Assembly (NCBI GenBank): GCA_005239725.1 | Contig: SBBM01000051.1 | Coordinates: forward strand, 1-36,958 | DNA: 36,958 nt | Reading direction: 5' to 3' | Source: Planctomycetales bacterium | Lineage (GTDB): Bacteria > Omnitrophota > Gorgyraeia > Gygaellales > Profunditerraquicolaceae | Shown: positions 28,113 through 36,958 of the stretch, piece by piece | Position numbering within the stretch: the stretch's first letter is position 1 | Layout of the letters: each line of letters opens with the position of its first letter | Translations under genes and position numbers: made by a program | Notes under the pieces: generated by a model | Told to the model about the DNA's origin: nothing | Seen by the model: only the letters and a program-made list of their open reading frames with translations | The model's database searches: none

Positions 28113-29553
28113 ATTACTCGGAAAGAAAAAAATCATTTCCGGCTTAACGGACTTTGAAGTTTCCGGGATTAGTTCTAATTCGAAATCCGTTAGAGATAAT
28201 TTTATCTTTGTGGCGGTTAAAGGCGCAAAGGCTGACGGGCATAAATTTATCCGGGAAGCCATATGCAGGGGCGCGAAGGCAATAGTTTATAGTTCGCAGT
28301 TGACAGCTCACAGTGAGCCGGGGGTTAATTTTATCCGCGTAAAGGACACACGAAAGGCTTTGCCGGAGTTAGCCGCGGCATTTTATGGTAATCCGTCTGC
28401 AAAGATGAAGATCATAGGGGTGACGGGGACTAACGGTAAAACAACCGTTACCTATCTAATCGAAGCAATATTGAAAGAGGCAGGCTATACCCCCGGGGTC
28501 ATCGGGACAATTGAATACCGGTTCAATAATAAAATTATTCCTTCCAAAAATACCACCCCCGGGCCGGTAGAGCTTCAGTCTATGTTAAGCCAGATGAAAA
28601 AAATGGGAATAAATTATGCGGTTATAGAAGTCTCTTCGCATGCCCTGGACCAGGCGAGAGTGGGGGCAATCGATTTTTCCTGCGCGATATTTACCAATTT
28701 AACCCAGGACCACCTGGATTACCATAAGACAAAAGAGGGTTATTTCCAGGCCAAGGCCAAACTCTTTAAAAATCTTAAAGTCCGCGCACTCGCCGTGATT
28801 AACAACGATGATGCCCACTCCGGGAGGCTCAAGAAATTGAGCGCCGCCAAACTTATTACTTACGGCATTAAGAATAAATCCGATATTATGGCAGAGGATA
28901 TAAATGCCGATGTCCTGGGCGGAGAATTTATTTTATCCGGGCCAAAAATCAAAACCAGGCTAAAGACGAAATTAATCGGCATGCATAACGTTTATAATAT
29001 TCTGGCAGCGGTTTCCTGGGCGGTAAAAGAAGGGATAAGTTTAAAGACGATAAAATCTGCGATAGAGAAATTTGCGCTTGTCCCGGGCAGGCTTGAGAGG
29101 ATAAATTTTAAGGGGGATTTTCAGATTTTTGTGGATTATGCCCATACGGAAGACGCGCTCAGGAATGCTATCAGCGCATTAAGGCATTTTAATCCCAGGA
29201 GGATTATTACGGTCTTCGGTTGCGGCGGAGAACGCGATAAAACAAAGAGGCCGAAGATGGGTCGGGTAGTCACGGAATTAGCGGATTACGCCGTGATTAC
29301 CAGCGATAACCCCCGCTCGGAGAATCCGTATGATATAATGCGCGATATTAAAAAAGGGATTAAGGGCAATAATTATTGCGCGATTGCCGACCGGTTTAAG
29401 GCAATAAAAAAATCACTCTCTCTTGCTTCTGCCGGAGATATAATACTGGTAGCCGGAAAAGGCCACGAAAATTCCCAGGCATTAAAAGACAAAACAATAG
29501 GCTTTAATGACTCCAGGGCGATAAAGGAATGTTTAAAGTCAATGAATTATTAA
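28090..29553 (+). CDS. murE: UDP-N-acetylmuramoyl-tripeptide synthetase (meso-DAP-type MurE)
   Basis: GVTGTNGKTTVTYLIEAIL, DHLDYHKTKEGY, FGCGGERDKTKRPKMG, DNPRSENP motif. Confidence 0.95.
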   Translation: MRLKEIIKLLGKKKIISGLTDFEVSGISSNSKSVRDNFIFVAVKGAKADGHKFIREAICRGAKAIVYSSQLTAHSEPGVNFIRVKDTRKALPELAAAFYGNPSAKMKIIGVTGTNGKTTVTYLIEAILKEAGYTPGVIGTIEYRFNNKIIPSKNTTPGPVELQSMLSQMKKMGINYAVIEVSSHALDQARVGAIDFSCAIFTNLTQDHLDYHKTKEGYFQAKAKLFKNLKVRALAVINNDDAHSGRLKKLSAAKLITYGIKNKSDIMAEDINADVLGGEFILSGPKIKTRLKTKLIGMHNVYNILAAVSWAVKEGISLKTIKSAIEKFALVPGRLERINFKGDFQIFVDYAHTEDALRNAISALRHFNPRRIITVFGCGGERDKTKRPKMGRVVTELADYAVITSDNPRSENPYDIMRDIKKGIKGNNYCAIADRFKAIKKSLSLASAGDIILVAGKGHENSQALKDKTIGFNDSRAIKECLKSMNY

Positions 29554-30899
29554 AGGCTGTTTCAGGGAAGTTAATTAATCCGGGCAATAGCGCGGATGTA
29601 AAAGGCATTTCCATTGATACAAGGACGATTAAACCGCTGGATGCCTTTCTCGCCATGAAGGGAGATAATTTTGACGGCCATGATTTTATAGGTCTGGCGG
29701 TAAATAAAGGCGCGGGCTGTATTATAATAGAAAAAGGTAAAGGCAAAGGCAAAGATTTTGCGAAAACAACAATTATAGAAGTAAAGAGTACGGTTAAGGC
29801 GTTGGGGGACATAGCCGGTTTTCACCGCAGGAAATTTGACATTCCGGTTATCGCGGTTACCGGCTCAAACGGTAAAACTACCGTCAAGGAAATGATAGGC
29901 TGGATTTTATCGGAGAAACTTAATGTTTTAAAAAACGAGGGGACAAAGAATAACCATATCGGCTTGCCCCTGGCCTTGCTTAACCTGAATGCGCGCCATG
30001 ATATTGTCGTTGTTGAGATAGGCACAAACCATTTCGGCGAGGTGGAATACCTGGCAAAAATTTGCCAGGCGAACATCGGCCTCATTACCAACATCGGGCC
30101 TTCGCACCTGGAATATTTCAAAAACCTGGAAGGGGTATTGAGGGAAAAATATGCATTGATAAGAAACCTGAAAAAACCGCATATAGCCGTGTTGAACGGT
30201 GACGATGGCCTCCTGAGAAAAAAGCTCTGTGTAAAAACAAAAAAACCGTTTACTTTGAGTTTCGGAATTGAGAGCAAATGTGATTTTTTCCCGTCCAATA
30301 TCAGTAATCTTGACGGCGGGATGGAATTTACAATAAACGCTGCCGGAAATTGCAAATTCAGGCTTAATACCCTCGGTTACCATAATATTTATAATGCGCT
30401 TTCCGCCATATCTATCGGCCGTATTTTCGGCATGCCATACAAAGATATCGCCCGGAGGCTAAACGCCTTTGAATTCCCTCCGGGGAGGCTGAAAATTATC
30501 AGGCTCGGCGACATTAAATTTATAGATGATACCTACAATTCCAATCCTCTTTCCCTGAAGCAGGCATTAAATTCTTTATATAACTTTAAGAACCGGGGGA
30601 GAAAGATTTTTCTAATGGGGGATATGCGGGAATTGGGCAGCCGGACTGAAGCCTTTCACCGGCAGGCAGGAAGAGAGGCTGCGAGGTCTTGTGATATACT
30701 TATAACTGTAGGTGAGCTTTCCAGGGCAGCGGCAAACGCAGCCAGGAAGAACGGCCTCGGCAAAAACATGGTATTTTCCTGCTGTTCCTGCAGAGAAGCA
30801 AAGGAAATTTTATACAATGATATATTGCCGGCGAAAGAGGATGTTATCCTGGTTAAGGGTTCGCGTTCAATGAAAATGGAGGAGATTTTTAAGGTTTAA
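29529..30899 (+). CDS. murF: UDP-N-acetylmuramoyl-tripeptide--D-alanyl-D-alanine ligase
   Basis: AVTGSNGKTTVKEMIGWIL, IGTNHFGEVEYLAKI, DDTYNSNPLSLKQAL. Confidence 0.95.
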   Translation: MFKVNELLKAVSGKLINPGNSADVKGISIDTRTIKPLDAFLAMKGDNFDGHDFIGLAVNKGAGCIIIEKGKGKGKDFAKTTIIEVKSTVKALGDIAGFHRRKFDIPVIAVTGSNGKTTVKEMIGWILSEKLNVLKNEGTKNNHIGLPLALLNLNARHDIVVVEIGTNHFGEVEYLAKICQANIGLITNIGPSHLEYFKNLEGVLREKYALIRNLKKPHIAVLNGDDGLLRKKLCVKTKKPFTLSFGIESKCDFFPSNISNLDGGMEFTINAAGNCKFRLNTLGYHNIYNALSAISIGRIFGMPYKDIARRLNAFEFPPGRLKIIRLGDIKFIDDTYNSNPLSLKQALNSLYNFKNRGRKIFLMGDMRELGSRTEAFHRQAGREAARSCDILITVGELSRAAANAARKNGLGKNMVFSCCSCREAKEILYNDILPAKEDVILVKGSRSMKMEEIFKV

Positions 30900-30901
30900 T
30901 C

Positions 30902-31990
30902 ATGTTGTACTATTTACTGTATCCTTTACACAGCACAATTTCTCTTTTTAACCTTTTCCGCTACATCACCTTCCGGGCAAGTTTGGCTGCCCTGACAGCT
31001 TTTCTTATCAGCTTGATATTCGGCCCTGTTGTAATAAAGATGCTCGCCAGGTTAAAGATGGGGCAGAATATAAGGACCGAAGACAGTAAGAAATTATATG
31101 AATTGCATAGCCAGAAACAGGGCACGCCTACGATGGGCGGTATACTGATATTGCTGGCCATGGTATTTTCCACGTTGCTTTGGGCGGATATTTTTAACAA
31201 GTATATTGTGATAGTTGTATCTACTACTCTGTGGCTGGGCATAACCGGATTCGCCGATGATTATTTAAAGCACATAAGAAAATGTTCTAAGGGCCTGACT
31301 GCCACGGCAAAATTTGCTAGTCAGATTACCCTGGGGCTGGTATTGGTGGTTGTCCTGGCCCTATTTACCCGGAGCGGCACAAAGATCGACGTACCTTTTT
31401 TAAAAGATGTTTCCCTGGAATTGGGTATTTTCTACATCCTTTTTGTTATCCTGGTAATAACCGGCTCTTCCAATGCCGTAAACCTTACTGACGGGTTGGA
31501 TGGGTTGGCTATCGGCGTGGTAGTTATGGTGGCTATTGCTTTTAGTGTTTTAACCTATGTCTCGGGCAATATTAAATTCAGCAATTATCTCCTTATACCC
31601 TATATCCCCGGCAGCGGAGAATTAACCGTATTTTGCGCGAGTATGCTGGGGGCGGGCCTCGGGTTCTTATGGTTTAATTGTTATCCCGCATCTATTTTTA
31701 TGGGAGATGTCGGTTCCCTGGCTTTAGGCGGCGCCATCGGCACAATCGCTTTATTGATAAAGAAAGAATTGCTGCTTGTAATAGTGGGAGGCATATTCGT
31801 TTTGGAGGCGTTATCGGTAATTTTGCAGGTAGGTTCTTTCAAGCTGGCAAAAAAACGGCTCTTTAAAATTGCCCCTTTGCATCATCATTTTCAATTCCTC
31901 GGTTGGTCTGAGACGCAGGTGATTATAAGGTTTTGGATTGTGGCAAGCCTTTTTGCCCTCCTGACATTGGTTACGCTGAAGATAAGATAG
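30902..31990 (+). CDS. mraY: phospho-N-acetylmuramoyl-pentapeptide-transferase
   Basis: GTPTMGGILIL, GFADDYLKHIRK, NAVNLTDGLDGLAIG, MGDVGSLALGGAIG, PLHHHFQFLGWSETQVI. Confidence 0.97.
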   Translation: MLYYLLYPLHSTISLFNLFRYITFRASLAALTAFLISLIFGPVVIKMLARLKMGQNIRTEDSKKLYELHSQKQGTPTMGGILILLAMVFSTLLWADIFNKYIVIVVSTTLWLGITGFADDYLKHIRKCSKGLTATAKFASQITLGLVLVVVLALFTRSGTKIDVPFLKDVSLELGIFYILFVILVITGSSNAVNLTDGLDGLAIGVVVMVAIAFSVLTYVSGNIKFSNYLLIPYIPGSGELTVFCASMLGAGLGFLWFNCYPASIFMGDVGSLALGGAIGTIALLIKKELLLVIVGGIFVLEALSVILQVGSFKLAKKRLFKIAPLHHHFQFLGWSETQVIIRFWIVASLFALLTLVTLKIR

Positions 31991-32000
31991 CCGTATCTTA

Positions 32001-33269
32001 ATGAAAAACACTGATTATTTTACGAATAAAAAAATCACAATTGTGGGTTTTGCCCGTTCGGGTCTGGCCTGCGCTAATCTTTTACATGATTTAGGCGCCC
32101 AGGTCAGCATAACCGATAATAATGATTCGGATGTAACCCGCGCGAATTTGCCGAAATTAAAACCAAAAGATATAAGGTTTGAGCTAGGCAGGCATACCGA
32201 GGAATTTGTAAAAGGGAGGAATTTGGTTGTTGTTTCTCCCGGCGTTCCGGATACGGCCTTGCCTATTGTCTGGGCCAGACAATACCGCATACCGGTAATA
32301 AGCGAGGTAGAGGTTGCCTCCATTTTATGCCCCGGCACGATTATTGCGGTTACGGGTACTAACGGCAAGACTACGGTAACGACATTAATCGGCAAGGTTT
32401 TAGAGGCGGCGGGAAAAAAGGCGGTTGTCTGCGGTAATATCGGGAATCCATTCTCCGGAGAAGTTGATAAAATCGGGGATAAGGATTTTGTGGCCCTGGA
32501 GATAAGCTCGTTTCAACTGGAGAAAATAGAAACTTTTAAGCCGAAAATCGCAATTATCCTTAATTTAAGCCGTAACCACCTGGATAGGTATAACAGCATG
32601 GAAGAATACCTTGCGGCTAAAAAGAATATATTCAGGAACCAGGACGAATCGGATTACCTTATTTTAAATGCCGATGACGAAGCCATAAATAGGCTGCACA
32701 GGGAAGCCAAGTCTAGGGCAGTATATTTTTCGCGAAAAAGAGGGGTAAACCCGAATCAGGCTGCGGTATTGGCCGTTTCTTCAATATTGGGCATAGATGA
32801 GAAAATTGCCCTGAATGTATTTAAGGAATTTAAGGGCGTGGAGCACAGGCTGGAGCAGGTTTTGGAGATAAACAAGGTTAAATTTATCAATGATTCCAAG
32901 TCAACCACGGTGGATTCCGCGGTATGGGCGTTAAAGAATACGCCTGGGCCGGTAATCATGATTGCCGGAGGGAGGGAGAAGGGCAATGATTACGGTGTTG
33001 TGCGCGACCTGGTAAAAGAAAAGGTAAGGGAAATTATTTTAATCGGAGAGGCAAAGGACAGGATCGCAGGGGCATTTAGCGGCATTTTGCCGTTTACTAA
33101 AGTAAATACGCTGGAGGAGGCAGTCAAAGTTGCATTTGCCAAGAGTGAGCCTGGGGCATGCGTATTATTTTCTCCGATGTGCAAAAGTTTTGACATGTTC
33201 GCAAATTACGAAGAGCGGGGGAAGGTTTTTAAAAAGATAGTTCTTGATTTGGCAGGGGCCAGGGGTTAG
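32001..33269 (+). CDS. murD: UDP-N-acetylmuramoylalanine--D-glutamate ligase
   Basis: AVTGTNGKTTVTTLIGKVLEAAG, NLSRNHLDRY, INDSKSTTVDSAVWAL, IAGGREKGNDY. Confidence 0.96.
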   Translation: MKNTDYFTNKKITIVGFARSGLACANLLHDLGAQVSITDNNDSDVTRANLPKLKPKDIRFELGRHTEEFVKGRNLVVVSPGVPDTALPIVWARQYRIPVISEVEVASILCPGTIIAVTGTNGKTTVTTLIGKVLEAAGKKAVVCGNIGNPFSGEVDKIGDKDFVALEISSFQLEKIETFKPKIAIILNLSRNHLDRYNSMEEYLAAKKNIFRNQDESDYLILNADDEAINRLHREAKSRAVYFSRKRGVNPNQAAVLAVSSILGIDEKIALNVFKEFKGVEHRLEQVLEINKVKFINDSKSTTVDSAVWALKNTPGPVIMIAGGREKGNDYGVVRDLVKEKVREIILIGEAKDRIAGAFSGILPFTKVNTLEEAVKVAFAKSEPGACVLFSPMCKSFDMFANYEERGKVFKKIVLDLAGARG

Positions 33270-33272
33270 AAG

Positions 33273-34367
33273 ATGATGCGCGAAGTGCGGATAAACATAT
33301 TTATGGTTGTGGCCCTGCTTATGGCCATAGGCGTGGTGATGATTTACAGCGCCTCCAGTATTTATGCCCTGGAGAAGTATAATGACAGCATGTTTTTTTT
33401 AAAGCGGCACCTTTCTTTTATTGCCATCGGCGTCATCCTTGCATTTCTTGTTATGGTAGTTGATTACCGGAAGCTCGCCGGGTTCGCCAAGCCACTTTTA
33501 TTATTTTCCATTTTTTTGCTAATTCTGGTTTTGTTGCCCGGCATAGGCAGGGAGGTTAGCGGGGCAAGCAGGTGGTTCAGGTTTAAATTTATCAGTTTCC
33601 AACCCGCGGAGCTGGCGGCCATAGCGGTAATCATTTATATTGCGGATTTTATCAGCCGGAAAAGCGAAAACCTGAAGACATCATGGAGGGCGTCCATGCC
33701 GGTAATGTTTGTTTTCGGGTTTTTGTCGCTTTTAATCCTGGCCCAGCCGGACCTGGGCACAGTTTTAGCCATAGGGACCGTAGTGTTCATCATGCTTTTT
33801 GTCGCGGGGATGAATTTGCGCTATCTTTTTTCGTTAATCCTGAGCACGTTGCCTGCGCTCTATGTGTTGATATTCAATGTGCCTTATAGAAAGTTGCGTA
33901 TTATGGCATTTTTAAACCCCTGGGCAGACCCCAAGGGCAGTGGTTTTCAGATTATCCAGTCACAGGTTGCTCTGGGTTCGGGGGGGATGTTGGGTACGGG
34001 CCTGGGGCATTCCAGGCAGAAATTGTTTTATCTTCCCGCGGCGCACACCGACTTTATTTTTTCCATAATTGGCGAAGAACTCGGGCTTATAGGGACAATC
34101 GCGGTTATAATATTATTTATAGTTTTTATCCACCAGGGGGTTAAGATAATCAAAAATTCGTCAGATAAGTTCGGATATTTCTTAAGCCTGGGACTGGTAG
34201 CTTTGATTGTTTTTAAGGCAGCCGTAAATATCGGCGTATCCTGCGGCCTCCTTCCCACCAAAGGCCTGCCTTTGCCTTTTATAAGCTACGGCGGTTCATC
34301 TTTTATCTTTGATATGGTTTCCATAGGCATACTGATGAATATCGCAAAAACCGGAGAATGCCCGTGA
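33273..34367 (+). CDS. ftsW: lipid II polymerase / cell division protein FtsW (SEDS family)
   Basis: SEDS motifs: GVVMIYSASSIYA, HTDFIFSIIGEELGLIG, GLPLPFISYGGSSFIFDMVSIGILMNI. Confidence 0.93.
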   Translation: MMREVRINIFMVVALLMAIGVVMIYSASSIYALEKYNDSMFFLKRHLSFIAIGVILAFLVMVVDYRKLAGFAKPLLLFSIFLLILVLLPGIGREVSGASRWFRFKFISFQPAELAAIAVIIYIADFISRKSENLKTSWRASMPVMFVFGFLSLLILAQPDLGTVLAIGTVVFIMLFVAGMNLRYLFSLILSTLPALYVLIFNVPYRKLRIMAFLNPWADPKGSGFQIIQSQVALGSGGMLGTGLGHSRQKLFYLPAAHTDFIFSIIGEELGLIGTIAVIILFIVFIHQGVKIIKNSSDKFGYFLSLGLVALIVFKAAVNIGVSCGLLPTKGLPLPFISYGGSSFIFDMVSIGILMNIAKTGECP

Positions 34368-35509
34368 ACCCCGCCCTTCCTAAGGATAATTTTAAACCGG
34401 GGAAGAAGAGCGGGGTGAAAATCCTTGCTGTTACCGGGGCAAGCGGCGGGCATATCTTTCCCGCGCTTGCTTTTCTCGAGAGAATAAAAAACAGGTGCAA
34501 AGACGCGGAATTGCGCCTGGCCTTGCCCGCAAGAGGCGTAAAGATAGCAGCAAACGGCCTGCCACGCAGGGCTTATTTCATTTCCTGTCCGAATATCAGA
34601 TTAAGCCTTGATTTTAGCAATATTATTGCTATATTAGGGTTTCTTAAGGGAGTTTTCCAGGGCATATTTATACTTATGGAATTCCGCCCTGATATCGTCG
34701 TTGGTTTCGGGAGTCTGGCAAGTGTTCCGCTTGTCCTGTTTGCCTGGGCCTTAGGCATAAAGGTTTTGATACACGAGCAGAATGTAACTCCGGGCAAAGC
34801 GAATAAGGTGCTGGCCCGGTTCAGCGACAAAATTGCCGTTTCGTTTAAAGAGACCGCGGGATATTTCAAGGATATCGGGGATAAGGTTATCTATACGGGG
34901 AACCCCCTGCGCAGTAAATTAGCATCCGGGCTAACCGGCAAAAATACGGCGTTGGGTTTCTTCGGGTTTACCGCTGATAAGTTTACGCTGCTGGTATCCG
35001 GCGGAAGCCAGGGCAGCCACAATATCAACCTTGCATTCTCGGATACATTGTTAAAATCGCCTTTTGCAAATGGTTTGCAGGTTATCCATATTTCAGGCGC
35101 AAAGGATTATGATTTTTTGCGCGAAAGGTACAAGAATTCAGGTATAAATATAAAATTGTTTAAATTCCTGGAGGCCATGGAATACGCCTATTCTGCCTGC
35201 GACCTTATAATTTCCCGCGCCGGCGCAACTACTATTACCGAAATTATGTATTTTAGGCTTCCGGCGATACTCGTGCCCTACCCATTCGCAGATGAACACC
35301 AGTTGAGCAACGCAAAGATGTTAGAGGCCCTGGGTTCGGCAATTATAATTGAGGATAGCCAGCTAAATACAGGCATATTACAAAAATCCATGCAGGATTT
35401 AATAGGCAGCCCCGCCAGGATTGACTTGATGCGCTCGCGGTATACTGGGGTCCAGATGGGCAATGCAGGCGATTTATTTGCGGAGGCGGTCTTATCTTTA
35501 GGGCAATGA
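34358..35509 (+). CDS. murG: UDP-N-acetylglucosamine--MurNAc-(pentapeptide) pyrophosphoryl-undecaprenol GlcNAc transferase
   Basis: TGASGGHIFPALAFLERIK, IHEQNVTPGKANKVLARF, SGGSQGSHNIN, ISRAGATTITEIM. Confidence 0.95.
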   Translation: MPVNPALPKDNFKPGKKSGVKILAVTGASGGHIFPALAFLERIKNRCKDAELRLALPARGVKIAANGLPRRAYFISCPNIRLSLDFSNIIAILGFLKGVFQGIFILMEFRPDIVVGFGSLASVPLVLFAWALGIKVLIHEQNVTPGKANKVLARFSDKIAVSFKETAGYFKDIGDKVIYTGNPLRSKLASGLTGKNTALGFFGFTADKFTLLVSGGSQGSHNINLAFSDTLLKSPFANGLQVIHISGAKDYDFLRERYKNSGINIKLFKFLEAMEYAYSACDLIISRAGATTITEIMYFRLPAILVPYPFADEHQLSNAKMLEALGSAIIIEDSQLNTGILQKSMQDLIGSPARIDLMRSRYTGVQMGNAGDLFAEAVLSLGQ

Positions 35510-36282
35510 AAAAACTTGTTTTTATATCGGGATTTTTGTGCCTGCTTCTTTATACTGTTCAGGCTCAAGCAGATGAGTGGCGTAGCGAAAAGAGCACGCA
35601 TTTTATCATTTATTATAAGGACGCATCCGAGGATTTTGTAAGGCAGGTTGCGGATAAGGCGGAAGGTTTTTATAACAGGGTCGCGGATGATTTGGGTTTC
35701 AGACGGTATGATTTCTGGCTCTGGGACAACCGGGCAAAAATTTATATACATAATGACGCCGGGGATTTTCAGAAGGCAACGGGACAGCCTGCCTGGGCAG
35801 CAGGCGCAGCTATACCTACCAGTAAAATAATCCATACTTATCCTTATGCCGAACGGTTTTTTGATACAATACTGCCGCATGAGATGGGCCATATTGTTTT
35901 CCGGGAGTTTGTGGGGTTTTATAACCCCGCTGTGCCGCTCTGGCTGGACGAGGGCGTTGCATCATACCAAGAGGATTTCAGGAGCGCCTGGGCCAAAGAA
36001 TTGTTGAGGAGGGCTATGCGCGATAATTCTTTAATGAGCCTAAATGAATTATCCAATATGAACCCCCATTTAACGCAAGACGCGGAAGCCGTCAATCTCT
36101 TTTATGCCGAATCCGTAAGCATAATAAATTATCTAATTAAGGAATTCGGCAAGGATAGCTTTGTTTCATTCTGCCAGACCCTAAGGGACAAGAAGAATCT
36201 GGAAAAGGCAATAGCTTCTACCTATCCCATCGAGACCCTGGGGGAGCTAAATGAGAGGTGGCAGAAGCATTTATCGAAATAA
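35506..36282 (+). CDS. secreted gluzincin-like metalloprotease (peptidase MA-like, HExxH)
   Basis: Signal peptide (MKKLVFISGFLCLLLYTVQAQA); TILPHEMGHIVFREF zinc motif and downstream LWLDEGVASYQE Glu ligand. ATG overlaps murG TGA. Confidence 0.82.
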   Translation: MKKLVFISGFLCLLLYTVQAQADEWRSEKSTHFIIYYKDASEDFVRQVADKAEGFYNRVADDLGFRRYDFWLWDNRAKIYIHNDAGDFQKATGQPAWAAGAAIPTSKIIHTYPYAERFFDTILPHEMGHIVFREFVGFYNPAVPLWLDEGVASYQEDFRSAWAKELLRRAMRDNSLMSLNELSNMNPHLTQDAEAVNLFYAESVSIINYLIKEFGKDSFVSFCQTLRDKKNLEKAIASTYPIETLGELNERWQKHLSK

Positions 36283-36288
36283 AATTAT

Positions 36289-36958
36289 ATGAGCCAAGAA
36301 TTGCATTATCATTTAATCGGCATCGGCGGGATAGGCATGAGTGGGATTGCGCAGCTTTTATTGCAGCGCGGTTCAAGGGTGAGCGGCTCGGATTTGAAGC
36401 CGTCCGATATGCTTATGCACCTAAAGAATCTCGGCGCCGACGTGTTTATCGGGCATAATGCCGAAAACATAAAAGGCGCCGATATAGTAATATATTCTTC
36501 CGCGGTCAACGTAGATAACCCGGAAATAAAAGCTGCGTTGGAAAAAGGCATGCCTGTATTAAAAAGGGCCCAGGCGCTTGCCGAGCTCATGAAATATAAG
36601 AATGTCGTTACCGTTGCCGGGAGCCACGGCAAGACAACAACCGCATCTTTGGTTTCCCACCTGCTTTTGGAGGCAGGGGATTCCCCCACGATAGCGGTGG
36701 GCGGCATATTCAAGAATATTGATAATAATGCTTCTCTGGGCAGGGGGGAGTTCTTTGTGGCAGAGGCAGACGAATCCGACGGGTCATTTTTATATTACCG
36801 ACCGCGTTATTCTATAATTACCAACATAGATTATGAACACCTTGATTATTACGGGAGTTTTGAGAAGGAAGTGGATGCCTTCGGGAAATTTATGCTTAAT
36901 ACCCAAGAGGACGGGTGCCTGTTTTGTTGTGCCGACGACGCAAACCTTAAGAAACTAA
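36289..36958 (+). CDS. murC: UDP-N-acetylmuramate--L-alanine ligase (5' part, truncated by window end)
   Basis: Manual translation MSQELHYHLIGIGGIGMSGIAQLLLQRGSRVSGSDLKPS...VTVAGSHGKTTTASLVSHLLLEAGDSPTIAVGGIF...EADESDGSFLYYRPRYSIITNIDYEHLDYY; open to the window end. Confidence 0.93.
   Translation, partial: MSQELHYHLIGIGGIGMSGIAQLLLQRGSRVSGSDLKPSDMLMHLKNLGADVFIGHNAENIKGADIVIYSSAVNVDNPEIKAALEKGMPVLKRAQALAELMKYKNVVTVAGSHGKTTTASLVSHLLLEAGDSPTIAVGGIFKNIDNNASLGRGEFFVAEADESDGSFLYYRPRYSIITNIDYEHLDYYGSFEKEVDAFGKFMLNTQEDGCLFCCADDANLKKL

Noticed and set aside
29735-29760. AAAGGC microrepeat in murF (EKGKGKGKDF)
   Set aside because: Very short, low-complexity lysine/glycine loop; no evidence it is mobile or regulatory.
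29822-30355. 177-aa minus ORF antisense to murF, and similar long antisense ORFs (e.g. 13383-13769, 13794-14249, 35278-35892)
   Set aside because: No domain signature and fully inside well-supported + strand genes; typical shadow ORFs.

Overview
The window is a dense, almost entirely + strand housekeeping segment of a bacterial chromosome. Its gene content and order resemble Candidatus Omnitrophota, but that assignment is from memory and no search was run. From left to right it contains: a TRL-like lipoprotein and a small membrane protein (both -); rpsO-pnp-ftsK-rodZ-like-rimO-pgsA-pgpA; thpR and a cinA C-terminal-type gene (both -); an FMN riboswitch and terminator followed by ribBA-ribH-nusB-PHP-ribD-ribE; tRNA-Pro(CGG); acylphosphatase, a metallophosphoesterase and ligA; a lipoprotein, an MBL-fold hydrolase, xerD and a CCA/poly(A)-polymerase-like gene; DUF503-rbfA-nrnA-mazG-ribF; and the dcw cluster mraZ-rsmH-ftsL-like-ftsI-murE-murF-mraY-murD-ftsW-murG-(HExxH protease)-murC (truncated by the window end). 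I saw no CRISPR array, transposase, toxin-antitoxin, phage or defence island, and no clearly novel multi-gene system. The most interesting signals are small palindromic or repeat elements lodged in functional sites of essential genes: (i) a 164-bp GGGGACGT-type inverted-repeat element that appears to supply the rimO start codon and N-terminus; (ii) a 46-nt hairpin inside the P5 loop of the FMN riboswitch; (iii) a three-hairpin repeat cassette ending at the ribBA start codon; (iv) a ~169-bp palindrome between cinA and thpR; (v) repeat-derived peptides in a lipoprotein signal sequence and possibly in MurE. Also notable are a secreted gluzincin-type protease gene translationally coupled inside the dcw cluster and an acylphosphatase start codon 4 nt after a tRNA CCA end.
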